Positions 7,348 through 18,210 of a stretch of DNA of 64,000 nucleotides are shown piece by piece. Origin of the DNA: Roseibium denhamense (GTDB lineage: Bacteria > Pseudomonadota > Alphaproteobacteria > Rhizobiales > Stappiaceae); assembly GCF_009711415.1 (NCBI RefSeq), contig NZ_SMLZ01000111.1:153801-217800 (forward strand), read 5' to 3'. The notes beneath the pieces were generated by a model, which did no database searches, had not been told where the DNA came from, and saw only the letters and a list, made by a program, of their open reading frames with translations. The translations under genes were made by a program, and so were the position numbers. The number at the start of each line of letters is the position of its first letter. Within the stretch, counting starts at the first letter, position 1.

Positions 7348-8307
7348 TTACATTGCTTCTTTATAAGACGCGGAAAGGGTCCGCTGCATTAGGCGGTCAG
7401 CGGCCTCGACCTCTTCCAACAGGACAGGCCACGACGGGACGTCGTTGTCCCATTCTATCAAGGTCGGAACAGCCCCAGCCCGCTCAATGGCAAAGGCATA
7501 AAGCGACCATACGGCATCATCGACCTCGCGGTCATGTGCATCAATCAACAAAGGCCTGCCGTGATCATCCGTGTCGGGAGCGTGTCCCCCAAGGTGAATC
7601 TCGCCCACTGCTTCCATGGGAAATTCATTCAGATAATCCCGTGGACAGCTTTCGTGATTTATAGCGGAAACATAGACATTGTTGACGTCGAGCAAAAGGC
7701 CGCAGCCGGTCCGCGCAACAACCTGTTTCAAAAAGTCCAGTTCGCTCATCGAGCTTTGCTCGAAGGCAATATAGGTCGACGGATTTTCCAGCAGCATCTG
7801 GCGGCCTACAACATCCTGGACCTCATCGATATGGTCACAAACCCGATTAAGGGATTCAGTGTCATAAGGAACGGGCAGAAGGTCATTGTAGTAGACGGTG
7901 TCATGCGTCGACCAGGCCAAGTGTTCGGAAAACAGGCCTGGCGCATATCGCTTGTTAAGCGCTGCAAGCCTTGCCAGATGCGCTTTGTCGAGGGTTCCTT
8001 CGCCACCGATGGACAATCCGACCCCGTGAAGCGACAAGGGATATCGGTCACGCATGGCTTCGAGTTGCCGGTGCGGCCGCCCTCCGTCTCCCATGTAATT
8101 TTCTGCGTGGACCTCAAAAAAACCCACATCTGCGGAGGTATTTAGGACCGTCTCTATGTGCTCGGACTTGAGGCCGGCTCCGGCTCGCGCAGGAACATCC
8201 GCCGCTGGTCTTGGCCGTTCAGGTGAGGTGGTCTTCAAGGTTCGCTCCAAAATGGCCCGCGAGTTCCCGCCGGATGGCAGATAACCGCCATCCCGCAACG
8301 TATTCAT
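7348..8307 (-). CDS. bufB: DUF692 multinuclear non-heme iron oxidase (BufB/MbnB type)
   Basis: A 319-residue enzyme of the MNIO (DUF692) family, a TIM-barrel relative of MbnB that holds two or three iron ions and oxidises Cys residues in a peptide. Likely ligand blocks are visible in order: FFEVHAENYMGDGG, LHGVGLSIGG, LFSEHLAWST, LLDVNNVYVSAINH, GEIHLGGHAPD, LIDAHDREVDDAVW and PTLIEWDNDVPSW. An N-terminal extension of about 35 residues precedes the PARAGAGLKSEH opening, so a later start is possible. It lies 15 bp downstream of the DUF2282 precursor gene. Known bufferin enzymes turn the two middle cysteines of the precursor into thiooxazoles. Confidence 0.9.
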   Translation of the reverse strand: MNTLRDGGYLPSGGNSRAILERTLKTTSPERPRPAADVPARAGAGLKSEHIETVLNTSADVGFFEVHAENYMGDGGRPHRQLEAMRDRYPLSLHGVGLSIGGEGTLDKAHLARLAALNKRYAPGLFSEHLAWSTHDTVYYNDLLPVPYDTESLNRVCDHIDEVQDVVGRQMLLENPSTYIAFEQSSMSELDFLKQVVARTGCGLLLDVNNVYVSAINHESCPRDYLNEFPMEAVGEIHLGGHAPDTDDHGRPLLIDAHDREVDDAVWSLYAFAIERAGAVPTLIEWDNDVPSWPVLLEEVEAADRLMQRTLSASYKEAM

Positions 8308-8322
8308 CAGAATGACCAGATA

Positions 8323-8622
8323 TCAGGCTTCCGGCAAGTCCCGGTCAAGCTCGGACAAGGATCCCTTGCGGTCGCCAGGCAATTCCATGGTGACGCATGT
8401 GCCCTTGGGGACCAAGGTCCATGCATTGCCCTGATAATCTACTGTCGAGCTGCCGGCACACGTCGTACCCGGTCCTGCTTTACAATCGTTTTGACCAGCC
8501 AGGGAAATACCATAGCATTTCTCCTTGGCTTGAGCGTGGGCCGGAGTGGTGGCCGACAGGCCTGCAACTGCTGTCGCAACGGCACCGGCTACAAATGCTG
8601 CGGTCATCGCCTTTTGTGTCAT
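8323..8622 (-). CDS. bufA: Bufferin precursor, DUF2282 family
   Basis: A 99-residue secreted RiPP precursor. Residues 1-30 are a signal peptide ending AHA, unusual for RiPPs but normal for bufferins. The mature part has four cysteines: Cys36 in KCYGIS, Cys47 in NDCK, Cys55 in TTCAG and Cys76 in KGTCV. This is the DUF2282 pattern. In characterised bufferins the middle pair is changed to thiooxazole rings and the outer pair forms a disulfide, giving a copper-binding peptide. GAGGAG stands 7 nt ahead of the ATG. It heads the operon bufA-bufB-bufC-doxX. In Caulobacter such operons answer to excess copper through an ECF sigma factor; no such gene is in this window. Confidence 0.9.
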   Translation of the reverse strand: MTQKAMTAAFVAGAVATAVAGLSATTPAHAQAKEKCYGISLAGQNDCKAGPGTTCAGSSTVDYQGNAWTLVPKGTCVTMELPGDRKGSLSELDRDLPEA

Positions 8623-8824
8623 GTCTATCTCCTCTGGTCGAGCCGACTTAAAATTGGTGCTTCGGCACTATCATTCGGTTCGCGCCGGACACTCCTGATA
8701 CATGCTCGTAATGCGGATAAATGGGAAATCAAACGCCCGTGACCCTGTCGCGAGCGCGCCCCTTCGAACAAGTATCCAGCAACAATCTTACACAAAGATG
8801 CGCCCGCAGGACTTTTAGAGACGC

Positions 8825-8854
8825 TTGGCAGGCCACATGCGAAACATCTATAAT
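8825..8854 (+). promoter_or_regulatory. Candidate sigma-70 promoter in the bufA-gltB gap
   Basis: TTGGCA (8825-8830), an 18-bp spacer and a perfect TATAAT (8849-8854) read on the plus strand. This is the best housekeeping promoter I found in the window. It would start a transcript near 8861, 60 bp ahead of a terminator-like hairpin and about 370 bp ahead of gltB. Confidence 0.5.
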
Positions 8855-8860
8855 GATATG

Positions 8861-8940
8861 GTGAAGAAACGCTCTTGCCGATGGCGGAGAAATCTGTCAT
8901 GGTCCGCGCGCCTAGGATAGGACAGTCATGCTGTCCTTTT
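8861..8940 (+). ncRNA. Candidate small RNA or gltB leader transcript
   Basis: A stretch of about 80 nt lies between the candidate promoter at 8825-8854 and the hairpin AGGACAG (8919-8925) / CTGTCCT (8931-8937), which is followed by TTTT. That would give a short terminated RNA. A 10-bp inverted pair, CGCGCGCCTA (8905-8914) and TAGGCGCGCG (8966-8975), encloses the hairpin. It also allows a 20-codon frame from ATG at 8858 (MVKKRSCRWRR...), too close to the promoter for a ribosome site. It is either an sRNA or an attenuated leader of gltB. I do not recognise a family. Confidence 0.4.
8919..8940 (+). terminator. Terminator-like hairpin upstream of gltB
   Basis: AGGACAG (8919-8925), loop TCATG, CTGTCCT (8931-8937), then TTTT: a 7-bp perfect stem with a short U tract on the plus strand. 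Confidence 0.5.
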
Positions 8941-9068
8941 ATCGAGCTGCGGTAACGCCATGTGTTAGGCGCGCGTGCCTGTGGTAAGATCAGGTAGCCT
9001 GCATGCCGGTTCCGGGGAGGAATACGGGTCCGGAGGCAAAACAGTTTCGGCAGCGGACATCCGCTGCG

Positions 9069-9204
9069 TCAATGCGACGGTTTGTTTAGGGCGGCCGTTG
9101 CGGAATATACAACACCAGAGCCGCGGCATAAGCCAGGGTTCACCGAGCCGCAATCTTGAAAGATTGCGACCCGACTAGATCCCGGCGCTCAAAGCGACGG
9201 TTTA
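9069..9204 (+). repeat. Direct repeat 120 bp apart upstream of gltB
   Basis: TCAATGCGACGGTTT (9069-9083) recurs as TCAAAGCGACGGTTT (9189-9203), one mismatch in 15, exactly 120 bp apart, with the second copy 26 bp ahead of the gltB start. Between them is the hairpin CGCAATCTTGAAAGATTGCG (9149-9168). The rest of the 600-bp gap from 8623 to 9229 holds no gene I can support. The repeats may be regulator sites or the mark of a small duplication. Confidence 0.5.
9149..9168 (+). repeat. Perfect stem-loop in the gltB leader
   Basis: CGCAATCT and AGATTGCG form an 8-bp stem with a TGAA tetraloop, 61 bp ahead of the gltB start. It is not followed by a U tract, so it is a structured leader element or a palindromic protein site rather than a terminator. 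Confidence 0.45.
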
Positions 9205-9229
9205 ACTGGGGTTAGAAGTGAGGGCGCAC

Positions 9230-12200
9230 ATGACGAATATAGAGCTGACGACCAGCACAGCTATGCAGGCAGCAGGTACGGAGACAAAGTCTACCGTCAC
9301 CAAGACACTTGCAGACCGACTGGGCACGGCCGCCGAAAAAGGGCTCTACAATCCGTCACGCGAACACGACGCCTGCGGTGTCGGCTTCGTCGCGCATATG
9401 AAGGGCCAAAAATCCCACAAGATCGTCGCCGATGGCCTTCAGGTTCTCGAAAACCTGACCCATCGCGGTGCCGTTGGCGCGGACCCGCTCATGGGTGATG
9501 GCGCCGGTATGCTTATCCAGATCCCCCACGCCTTTTTCAAAGAGGAAATGGCAAAAGCGGGATCCGAGCTGCCTGAGGCTGGCAATTACGGTGTGGGCTT
9601 CCTGTTTTTGCCGCAAGACGATGATCTTCGCTCCAAGTGCGAGGAGATCGTTGAGCGCGTCATCGCGGCGGAAGGTCAGCAACTCATCGGCTGGCGGGAT
9701 GTGCCTGTCGACAACGCCTCCCTTTCCAAAGCTCCGGATATTGCCGCGACAGAACCGGTTTCACGCCAGGTCTTTATAAAAAAGTCCAGTGATGATGACG
9801 AGAAGGCATTCGAGCGGCGGCTCTATGTGCTTCGCAAAGTGATCTCCAACACGGTTCGCGCAGAGACCGATGCGGTCAAGAAGGGCTTTTATATCGTTTC
9901 GCTTTCAAGCCGGACGATCGTCTATAAGGGCATGTTTCTGGCCTATCAGCTTGGTGCGTATTATGCGGATCTGAGCGACGAACGGTTTACGTCGGCGCTG
10001 GCGCTTGTGCACCAGCGTTTTTCCACCAACACATTCCCGTCCTGGGATTTGTCGCACCCTTACCGTAAGGTCTCGCATAACGGCGAGATCAACACACTGC
10101 GCGGTAACGTCAATTGGATGGCGGCACGGCAGGCATCGGTGTCCTCAGCACTGCTGGGGGACGACATCTCAAAACTCTGGCCGATTTCCTATGAAGGCCA
10201 GTCCGACACGGCTTGTTTCGACAATGCGCTCGAATTCCTGGTCATGGGCGGCTACTCGCTGGCACATGCTGCGATGATGCTCATCCCCGAGGCGTGGGCC
10301 GGAAACCCGTTGATGGACGACAACCGGCGCGCCTTTTACGAATATCACGCCGCGCTTATGGAGCCTTGGGACGGTCCGGCCGCGGTTGCTTTCACGGATG
10401 GACGGCAGATCGGAGCCACGCTGGACCGGAACGGATTGCGTCCCGCCCGCTACATCGTCACCGAAGACGATTTTGTAATCATGTCGTCAGAGGTTGGTGT
10501 CCTTCCGGTTGAAGAGGAAAAAATCGTCCAGAAGTGGCGCCTTCAGCCGGGCCGCATGCTGCTGATCGATATGGAAGAGGGCCGTATCGTCTCGGATGAT
10601 GAGATCAAGCGGCAACTGTCAACGGCCAACCCTTATAAGGACTGGCTGCACCGGTCCCAGATCGTGCTGGAAGATCTTCCTGGCGTACGCCAGCGCGCGC
10701 CAGTCGCCGGTGAGAGCCTGCTCGACCGCCAGCAAGCATTCGGCTACACGCAGGAAGACATTAAACTTCTGATGACGCCAATGGCGACCATTGGCCAGGA
10801 AGCGATCGGTTCAATGGGAACCGACACCCCGATTTCAGCTTTATCTGACAAGTCGAAGCTTCTTTACACATACTTCAAGCAGAACTTCGCTCAGGTCACG
10901 AACCCTCCGATTGACCCGATCCGCGAAGAATTGGTTATGAGCCTTGTATCGTTCATCGGCCCCCGTCCGAACATTTTTGATCTGGGCGGCCTGTCAACGT
11001 CCAAGCGCCTCGAAGTACGTCAGCCGATTTTGACAAACGAGGATTTGGAAAAGATCCGCGCGATTGGGGATATCGCCGACAATCAGTTTTCCGCCAAGAC
11101 GCTAGACATCACCTACAATGCGGAAAAAAGTTCCGGCGGCATGGAAAGCGCTCTGCAGGAACTCTGCGATCGCGCTGAAGCGGCTGTTCACAACGGCTAC
11201 AACATCATCATCCTATCCGACCGGCTCATCAGCCGGACCCGGATCGCAATTCCGGCACTGCTTGCAACGGCGGCAGTCCATCATCACTTGATCCGCAAGG
11301 GATTGCGGACCTCGGTCGGACTTGTTGTTGAGACCGGCGAAGCGCGTGAAGTCCACCACTTCTGTGTGCTTGCAGGCTACGGCGCGGAGGCGATCAATCC
11401 GTACCTGGCGTTCGAAACCCTTCTGTCCATGCACATGGAGATGGATTTCCCGGAAGAAGTGGATCAGTTCGAGGTCGTCGAGCGTTACATCAAATCCATC
11501 GACAAGGGCATCTTGAAGGTCATGTCCAAAATGGGCATTTCGACCTATCAGTCCTACTGCGGCGCCCAGATTTTCGACGCCGTCGGATTGTCGTCGGAGT
11601 TCGTTGAGCAGTACTTCTTCGGCACGGCAACCATGATCGAGGGCATTGGCCTCGCGGAAGTCGCCGAAGAGACCGTGCAGCGTCAGTCCGCTGCTTTCGG
11701 CGATGTCGAAATTCTGCGCCGCTCACTCGACGTCGGCGGCGAGTATGCTTACCGCACACGTGGCGAAAGCCATATGTGGACCCCGGATTCCATCGCCAAT
11801 CTGCAGCATGCGGTCCGGGCAAACCTCCCTGACATGTACCGGGCTTTCGCGAAGGAAGTGAACGAGGAAAGCGGACGTTACTCGATCCGCGGATTGTTCC
11901 GGATCAAAAGCGCGGAGGAAATCGGCCGAACATCCATCGACATCTCGGACGTCGAACCCGCCGAAGCCATCGTGAAACGGTTTGTGACCGGCGCAATGTC
12001 CTTTGGATCGATTTCTCGCGAAGCACATGCGACCCTAGCAGTTGCCATGAACCGGCTCGGCGGGAAGTCGAATACTGGCGAAGGCGGTGAGGAGCCGGAA
12101 CGCTTCAACCCTATGCCGGACGGGTCAATGAACCCGGAACGCTCTGCCATCAAGCAGGTCGCCTCCGGCCGTTTCGGCGTGACCACCGAGTATCTTGTCA

Positions 12201-13963
12201 ACTCTGACATGATACAGATTAAGGTGGCTCAAGGTGCAAAGCCTGGCGAAGGCGGCCAGCTGCCCGGCCACAAGGTGGATGCTGTAATCGCGAAGGTGCG
12301 GCATTCGACGCCGGGCGTTGGCCTGATTTCTCCACCTCCCCACCATGACATCTATTCAATCGAGGATCTGGCACAGCTGATCTATGACTTGAAAAACGTC
12401 AATCCGGCTGCCGATATCTCCGTAAAGCTTGTCTCCGAAGTTGGTGTTGGAACGGTAGCGGCAGGTGTTGCCAAGGCACGTGCCGACCATATCACCGTCT
12501 CCGGATTCGACGGTGGTACGGGGGCCTCCCCGCTCACCTCCATCAAGCACGCCGGCAGCCCATGGGAAATCGGCCTGGCAGAAACCCAGCAGACACTGGT
12601 TCTGAACGGTCTGCGCTCCCGCGTTGCCCTTCAGGTCGATGGCGGTTTACGGACCGGACGCGACGTGATCGTTGGCGCACTTCTTGGCGCAGATGAATTC
12701 GGGTTCTCAACGGCGCCCCTCATTGCCGCTGGTTGCCTGATGATGCGAAAATGCCACCTCAACACCTGCCCGGTCGGTATTGCGACGCAGGACCCGGTGT
12801 TGCGGAAACGGTTTAAGGGCACGCCGGAGCACGTCATCAATTACTTCTTCTATGTTGCAGAAGAGGTCCGCGAGTTGATGGCATCCCTCGGCGTTACCAA
12901 ACTTGACGACATGATCGGACGGACCGACTACCTCGACAAGAATGCAGCGCTTGATCACTGGAAGGCCAAGGGGCTTGATTTCAAGCGCCTCTTCTTCCAG
13001 CCAGAGGCACCCCCGGAAGAAACGCGTTGGACGGCCCGTCAGGACCATCCGATTGACGACATTTTGGACCGGCGTCTGATTGCTGCGGCTCAGCCGACGC
13101 TTGAGACCCGCGAGCCCATGGAAATCCATGAGACCATTTGCTCGGTGGATCGGTCGGTCGGTGCAATGCTGTCCGGCGAGATCGCGAAGCGTTACGGCAG
13201 CAAGGGCTTGAAAAAGCCCGATACGCTGATGATCAAACTAAAAGGAACTGCTGGCCAAGCATTCGGAGCGTTTGTCGCCAAAGGTGTCACGATCGACCTG
13301 GAAGGCGATGCCAACGATTATGTCGGCAAAGGCTTGTCTGGCGGCAAACTGATTGTCCGCCCGCCTGAAAACACCCGGATTGTTGCGGAAAATTCCATCA
13401 TTGTTGGGAATACGGTTCTGTATGGAGCGACCGAAGGCGAGTGTTACTTCCGCGGTGTTGCAGGAGAACGTTTTGCCGTCCGGAATTCCGGCGCCATCGC
13501 TGTTGTCGAAGGTGTTGGCGATCACGGCTGCGAGTATATGACTGGCGGAGTTGTTGTGGTTATCGGCCAGACCGGGCGGAACTTTGCCGCCGGCATGTCT
13601 GGTGGGATCGCCTATGTTCTCGATGAAGACGGGACATTCGGCACCAGGTGCAATCTGGCCATGGTCGAGCTTGAACCGGTGACCGAGGAAGATGATCTTC
13701 TTGAGAAGCTGCACCACCATGGCGGCGACATTGAACACAAGGGCCGCGTCGATCTTTCATGCGACATGACCCGTCATGACGACGAACGTTTGCGTCAGAT
13801 GCTCGAAAAGCATGTTCAATACACAGGATCAGCCAAAGCTGCCGAGATCTTGGGCAACTGGGAGCGTTTCCGTCCGAAATTCGTAAAAGTTATGCCGGTC
13901 GAATACCGCCGCGCATTGCGCGAGATGGAAGAGCAGCGCCTCGGAATGGTCGCAGCAGAGTAA
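9230..13963 (+). CDS. gltB: Glutamate synthase (NADPH) large subunit
   Basis: A 1577-residue GOGAT large subunit, which moves the amide of glutamine to 2-oxoglutarate to make two glutamates; with glutamine synthetase it is the main route for ammonium at low supply. From the ATG, a leader of about 48 residues comes before the catalytic Cys49 in EHDACGVGF, which becomes the N-terminus after cleavage. Next are the glutaminase domain (to about 430), a central domain, the FMN barrel (about 850-1220; [19 protein letters not shown]), the 3Fe-4S cysteines in [13 protein letters not shown] and the C-terminal beta-helix of G-rich repeats. The ATG at 9230 with GAGGG ahead is preferred to the GTG at 9218. 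gltD follows. Confidence 0.97.
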   Translation: MTNIELTTSTAMQAAGTETKSTVTKTLADRLGTAAEKGLYNPSREHDACGVGFVAHMKGQKSHKIVADGLQVLENLTHRGAVGADPLMGDGAGMLIQIPHAFFKEEMAKAGSELPEAGNYGVGFLFLPQDDDLRSKCEEIVERVIAAEGQQLIGWRDVPVDNASLSKAPDIAATEPVSRQVFIKKSSDDDEKAFERRLYVLRKVISNTVRAETDAVKKGFYIVSLSSRTIVYKGMFLAYQLGAYYADLSDERFTSALALVHQRFSTNTFPSWDLSHPYRKVSHNGEINTLRGNVNWMAARQASVSSALLGDDISKLWPISYEGQSDTACFDNALEFLVMGGYSLAHAAMMLIPEAWAGNPLMDDNRRAFYEYHAALMEPWDGPAAVAFTDGRQIGATLDRNGLRPARYIVTEDDFVIMSSEVGVLPVEEEKIVQKWRLQPGRMLLIDMEEGRIVSDDEIKRQLSTANPYKDWLHRSQIVLEDLPGVRQRAPVAGESLLDRQQAFGYTQEDIKLLMTPMATIGQEAIGSMGTDTPISALSDKSKLLYTYFKQNFAQVTNPPIDPIREELVMSLVSFIGPRPNIFDLGGLSTSKRLEVRQPILTNEDLEKIRAIGDIADNQFSAKTLDITYNAEKSSGGMESALQELCDRAEAAVHNGYNIIILSDRLISRTRIAIPALLATAAVHHHLIRKGLRTSVGLVVETGEAREVHHFCVLAGYGAEAINPYLAFETLLSMHMEMDFPEEVDQFEVVERYIKSIDKGILKVMSKMGISTYQSYCGAQIFDAVGLSSEFVEQYFFGTATMIEGIGLAEVAEETVQRQSAAFGDVEILRRSLDVGGEYAYRTRGESHMWTPDSIANLQHAVRANLPDMYRAFAKEVNEESGRYSIRGLFRIKSAEEIGRTSIDISDVEPAEAIVKRFVTGAMSFGSISREAHATLAVAMNRLGGKSNTGEGGEEPERFNPMPDGSMNPERSAIKQVASGRFGVTTEYLVNSDMIQIKVAQGAKPGEGGQLPGHKVDAVIAKVRHSTPGVGLISPPPHHDIYSIEDLAQLIYDLKNVNPAADISVKLVSEVGVGTVAAGVAKARADHITVSGFDGGTGASPLTSIKHAGSPWEIGLAETQQTLVLNGLRSRVALQVDGGLRTGRDVIVGALLGADEFGFSTAPLIAAGCLMMRKCHLNTCPVGIATQDPVLRKRFKGTPEHVINYFFYVAEEVRELMASLGVTKLDDMIGRTDYLDKNAALDHWKAKGLDFKRLFFQPEAPPEETRWTARQDHPIDDILDRRLIAAAQPTLETREPMEIHETICSVDRSVGAMLSGEIAKRYGSKGLKKPDTLMIKLKGTAGQAFGAFVAKGVTIDLEGDANDYVGKGLSGGKLIVRPPENTRIVAENSIIVGNTVLYGATEGECYFRGVAGERFAVRNSGAIAVVEGVGDHGCEYMTGGVVVVIGQTGRNFAAGMSGGIAYVLDEDGTFGTRCNLAMVELEPVTEEDDLLEKLHHHGGDIEHKGRVDLSCDMTRHDDERLRQMLEKHVQYTGSAKAAEILGNWERFRPKFVKVMPVEYRRALREMEEQRLGMVAAE

Positions 13964-13979
13964 CGCCAAAATGGACAGG

Positions 13980-14017
13980 AAGGCTCTCGGCCGCCCCGTG
14001 CGGCCGATTGGAGCCTT
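13980..14017 (+). repeat. Strong intercistronic stem-loop between gltB and gltD
   Basis: AAGGCTC (13980-13986) pairs with GAGCCTT (14011-14017), and inside them CGGCCG (13988-13993) pairs with CGGCCG (14001-14006). The stem is long but no U tract follows, so it more likely marks mRNA processing or partial polarity than full termination. It ends 33 nt ahead of the gltD start. Confidence 0.6.
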
Positions 14018-14049
14018 CCAACGCACGAATAGAATTTGAGGAGGCCGCC

Positions 14050-15483
<1,434 letters not shown>

Positions 15484-15533
15484 GGGCGTAAGGGTTGCCC
15501 GCAGGTCCACCGCCTTTCGAGCATAAACGGGTT

Positions 15534-15560
15534 CCCGGACGCGTTTTCAGCGCGTCCGGG
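15534..15560. terminator. Hairpin downstream of gltD
   Basis: CCCGGACGCG (15534-15543) and CGCGTCCGGG (15551-15560) form a perfect 10-bp stem with loop TTTTCAG. It lies between gltD and the oppositely facing DUF459 gene. The U tract is weak (TGTCCTTT), so it may need help to terminate. Confidence 0.5.
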
Positions 15561-15644
15561 AGTGTCCTTTGCCGGACCCGGTTCCACAACCTCTTCAGTC
15601 CGGTACGGCAGCACTACCATTTATCGGGCTGCATGTGCCGGTCA

Positions 15645-16829
15645 CTACGATCCGCTTTGATCGGATAATCCCAAGGCCGACGTTTCTTCGATTGGGTGAC
15701 GGGGATCGTCAACCCGGCCCCGGATCCTTGACGGCGGCTCACCTTTGACAAAGTACCGGTAGGCGGGACTGTTCTTGTCGATCTCGCGGGTCTCTTCGCC
15801 GCCAAGCAATAACGATTCGGGCGACGTCGTACGGCCAGTCAGAACGATGAAGTTTGGGTCATCTTCGACGCCTTCAAATGCCAGGCCACCATATCCGCCA
15901 AGCAGCCTGGAAAGCTCTCTTTCCACGAAAAACGCGACTTTTCGATACCCAGCCCACGTAAAGCCGATCCTATCATTGGTCCTCAAGCGCGCGTTCTTGC
16001 CCTCAACATCCGGGCCAAACGAGGAATACGTGCCGTCTTCCGCCAGGAAGATATCCCAAATGTCCACATAGCGGACACGGCGGTCTTCAGAGGCACCCTG
16101 GAAGAGGGAATTCAGCTGCGTAAAATCGCCGTTGAGAATCTCATTGTTGGTTGGAGGCAATCCCGCCCAGACAACCGGCTTCTTTTCGCGCCGCACCGTG
16201 TTCACGAGTTCGTCGATTTCATCCATGTAAGCTTCGAGCCACTCGGACGTCATGAACTCAACGGGAGGTTCGCCAGGAAATGCTTCGCCGATATCCTCCC
16301 GTCCGATCATCACGACAACAGCTTTTACGTCAGCTCCGCGGATTTTTGACAGGACTTGGGTAGACCAATCCGGCGCTGGCTCGCCTGTAAATCCGGACTT
16401 GTCGTCCGTAATCCGCTCAATCCGGATCTGTGGCTTGTCAGCAAGCGTGAACCGCAAGCCGTCGGCAACACCGCGTGCCATTCGGTCACCGACAACGAGA
16501 ATGAGACCCGCATCGGGATCTTTTTCTACGACTTCAAATCGCGGCGCGGTTCCGGCAGGCCGCGTTGCAGCGGGCCTTTTCTCCACCGGCTTCTGGCGCT
16601 TGCGCTCACGATCCCCCCTGAAAAGGCGTTTTAGCGGGGCAAACGGATTAAAGCCTCGAAACGGTCCGTTTTGGGCCAGAATGATCGGATCGTTCCGCAC
16701 ATCTTCAATCGGCTCCGCCACGGCTGTGGAGGACAATGTCACAGAAGCGCTAATGACAGCAGCACATGCCACCGCCAAAAGAGACCTGATGGTTTTAAAC
16801 CGTTTGCGTCCACATTTTGCTGCGGCCAC
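15645..16829 (-). CDS. DUF459 family SGNH-like exported protein
   Basis: A 394-residue protein of the DUF459 family, related to SGNH/GDSL hydrolases. A membrane or signal segment (SLLAVACAAVISASVTLSST, about residues 16-35) is followed by a basic, Pro-rich linker (RERKRQKPVEKRPA). The SGNH-like domain starts at about residue 105: LILVVGDRMARGVADGL, VVVMIGREDIG, WAGLPPTNNEI, YVDIWDIFLAEDG and GFTWAGYRKVAFFVEREL. The usual nucleophile Ser of GDS is replaced (GDRM), and the last block lacks a clear DxxH. It is probably periplasmic and may be a non-catalytic or sugar-binding relative. It is followed, in the same direction, by nothing close. Confidence 0.7.
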   Translation of the reverse strand: MAAAKCGRKRFKTIRSLLAVACAAVISASVTLSSTAVAEPIEDVRNDPIILAQNGPFRGFNPFAPLKRLFRGDRERKRQKPVEKRPAATRPAGTAPRFEVVEKDPDAGLILVVGDRMARGVADGLRFTLADKPQIRIERITDDKSGFTGEPAPDWSTQVLSKIRGADVKAVVVMIGREDIGEAFPGEPPVEFMTSEWLEAYMDEIDELVNTVRREKKPVVWAGLPPTNNEILNGDFTQLNSLFQGASEDRRVRYVDIWDIFLAEDGTYSSFGPDVEGKNARLRTNDRIGFTWAGYRKVAFFVERELSRLLGGYGGLAFEGVEDDPNFIVLTGRTTSPESLLLGGEETREIDKNSPAYRYFVKGEPPSRIRGRVDDPRHPIEETSALGLSDQSGS

Positions 16830-16864
16830 CTAAACCACCCCTGAGCAATCACCCTTCCAGATTG

Positions 16865-18133
16865 CTAGCCATCCATTTTGAGTTTGGCCAGCAATACGGC
16901 GGAAGCATATCCGTCCGGAACCAATCCCCGCGAAACCTGAAATGCACGGATCCCACGGCGCGTTGCCGGACCGACTTTGCCATCTGCTGCGCCAACTTGG
17001 AAGCCACGGCGGTTCAAAAGGGCTTGCAGTTCTTTTGTTTCCGAACGCGTGAGCGGCAGATGCTGCCGCGACCAGTCGCCTGCGAGAGGCCCCCCGCCAA
17101 TAATGCGATCAGCCAGATGCCCAACAGCCAAAGCGTAGGCGGTGGCATTGTTGTACCGTTTGATCACATAAAAGTTGCGGAGCATCAGGAAGGCCGGGCC
17201 GTTGGCACCAGCAGGCAGAACCAGGATTGCATTGTCTGACGGCCGCGGGAAATCCCGGCCATTCATCCGCTGCACACCGTACCGGGTCCATTCAGACAGT
17301 GTCTTCGTTTTTTCGCCATCTGCCAGGTGATAGTCAAAACCGGACGGCAACTGAACTTCGTAGCCCCAGGTCTTGCCCGTCTGCCACCCATGCTTTTTCA
17401 AGTATGACGCCGTGGACGCCAGGGCATCCGGAATAGATGTCCAAATGTCGCGGCGGCCATCGCCGTCATAGTCCGCAGCATAGGCTTTCCAGCTGGACGG
17501 CATGAATTGTGTGTGCCCCATGGCCCCGGCCCAAGACCCTTCCATGTCCTGAAAGCGCACGTGGCCTGCCTGCACGATGTTCAAAGCTGTCACGAGCTCC
17601 CGCTCCCAGAAGCTCTTCCTCCGGGGAGCTGCGTAAGCCAATGTTGCAAGGGCCTGGATGACATTGTGGCGGCCCATGAAACCGCCATAGTTGGTTTCCA
17701 TGCCCCAAATAGCCAGCACTGCCTCACGATCGACCCCAAAGCGGGCCTCAATCTGGCGCAGCACCGGGCCATATTGTTGCAAGAGTTCACGGCCCTTCTC
17801 GACACGGCTTTCAGAAACAGCACTGTCGAGATATTCCCAAATAGGCTTCACGAACTCAGATTGCCGGTCCATCAACCGCAATGTGTCCGTATCGGGCTCC
17901 ATGCCCGCAAAAACACTGTTGTAGGTTTGAGCTGACACGCCTGCTGCGCGGGCTGTTGGCCAGAAGTCTGCCACAAATCGGCTGAAGCCTGGATCAGCTG
18001 CCGCCTGACCGGCCGGCAGGGCGACTAAGCCGGCTACCGCAACTCGCCACGTTGTCCTTTTGACACTCGACAAAGCACTGGCCACCGGATTACGAAGAAG
18101 AAAGACAGTTGCTTTACGCAAAGAACTCCGCAT
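16865..18133 (-). CDS. Lytic murein transglycosylase, MltB-like, with peptidoglycan-binding domain
   Basis: A 422-residue periplasmic enzyme that cuts peptidoglycan with formation of 1,6-anhydro-MurNAc. After an N-terminal export segment (RVAVAGLVALPAGQAAADPG, to about residue 48) comes the SLT_2 domain with FSRFVADFWPTARAAGVS, the catalytic Glu in VLAIWGMETNYGGFMG, LATLAYAAPRRKSFWERELV, GSWAGAMGHTQFMPSSW and YDGDGRRDIW. From about residue 350 there is a PG_binding_1 domain (LTRSETKELQALLNRRGFQ, GKVGPATRRGIRAFQ). Length fits the alphaproteobacterial group. It lies just upstream of the DUF459 gene (35 bp between), so the two envelope genes are likely co-transcribed. Confidence 0.92.
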   Translation of the reverse strand: MRSSLRKATVFLLRNPVASALSSVKRTTWRVAVAGLVALPAGQAAADPGFSRFVADFWPTARAAGVSAQTYNSVFAGMEPDTDTLRLMDRQSEFVKPIWEYLDSAVSESRVEKGRELLQQYGPVLRQIEARFGVDREAVLAIWGMETNYGGFMGRHNVIQALATLAYAAPRRKSFWERELVTALNIVQAGHVRFQDMEGSWAGAMGHTQFMPSSWKAYAADYDGDGRRDIWTSIPDALASTASYLKKHGWQTGKTWGYEVQLPSGFDYHLADGEKTKTLSEWTRYGVQRMNGRDFPRPSDNAILVLPAGANGPAFLMLRNFYVIKRYNNATAYALAVGHLADRIIGGGPLAGDWSRQHLPLTRSETKELQALLNRRGFQVGAADGKVGPATRRGIRAFQVSRGLVPDGYASAVLLAKLKMDG

Positions 18134-18210
18134 GAGGGCCTCCTAATGCCCAAATCCTATATTGTGTCAGCCCCCGCCTATTGAATGCTCCGGTCTTGGT
18201 TACCGTATCG

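Noticed and set aside
8625..8900. A 91-codon minus-strand frame upstream of bufA
   Set aside because: It has no ribosome site, no recognisable domain, an odd composition and would overlap the promoter region of the bufferin operon and the candidate plus-strand RNA.
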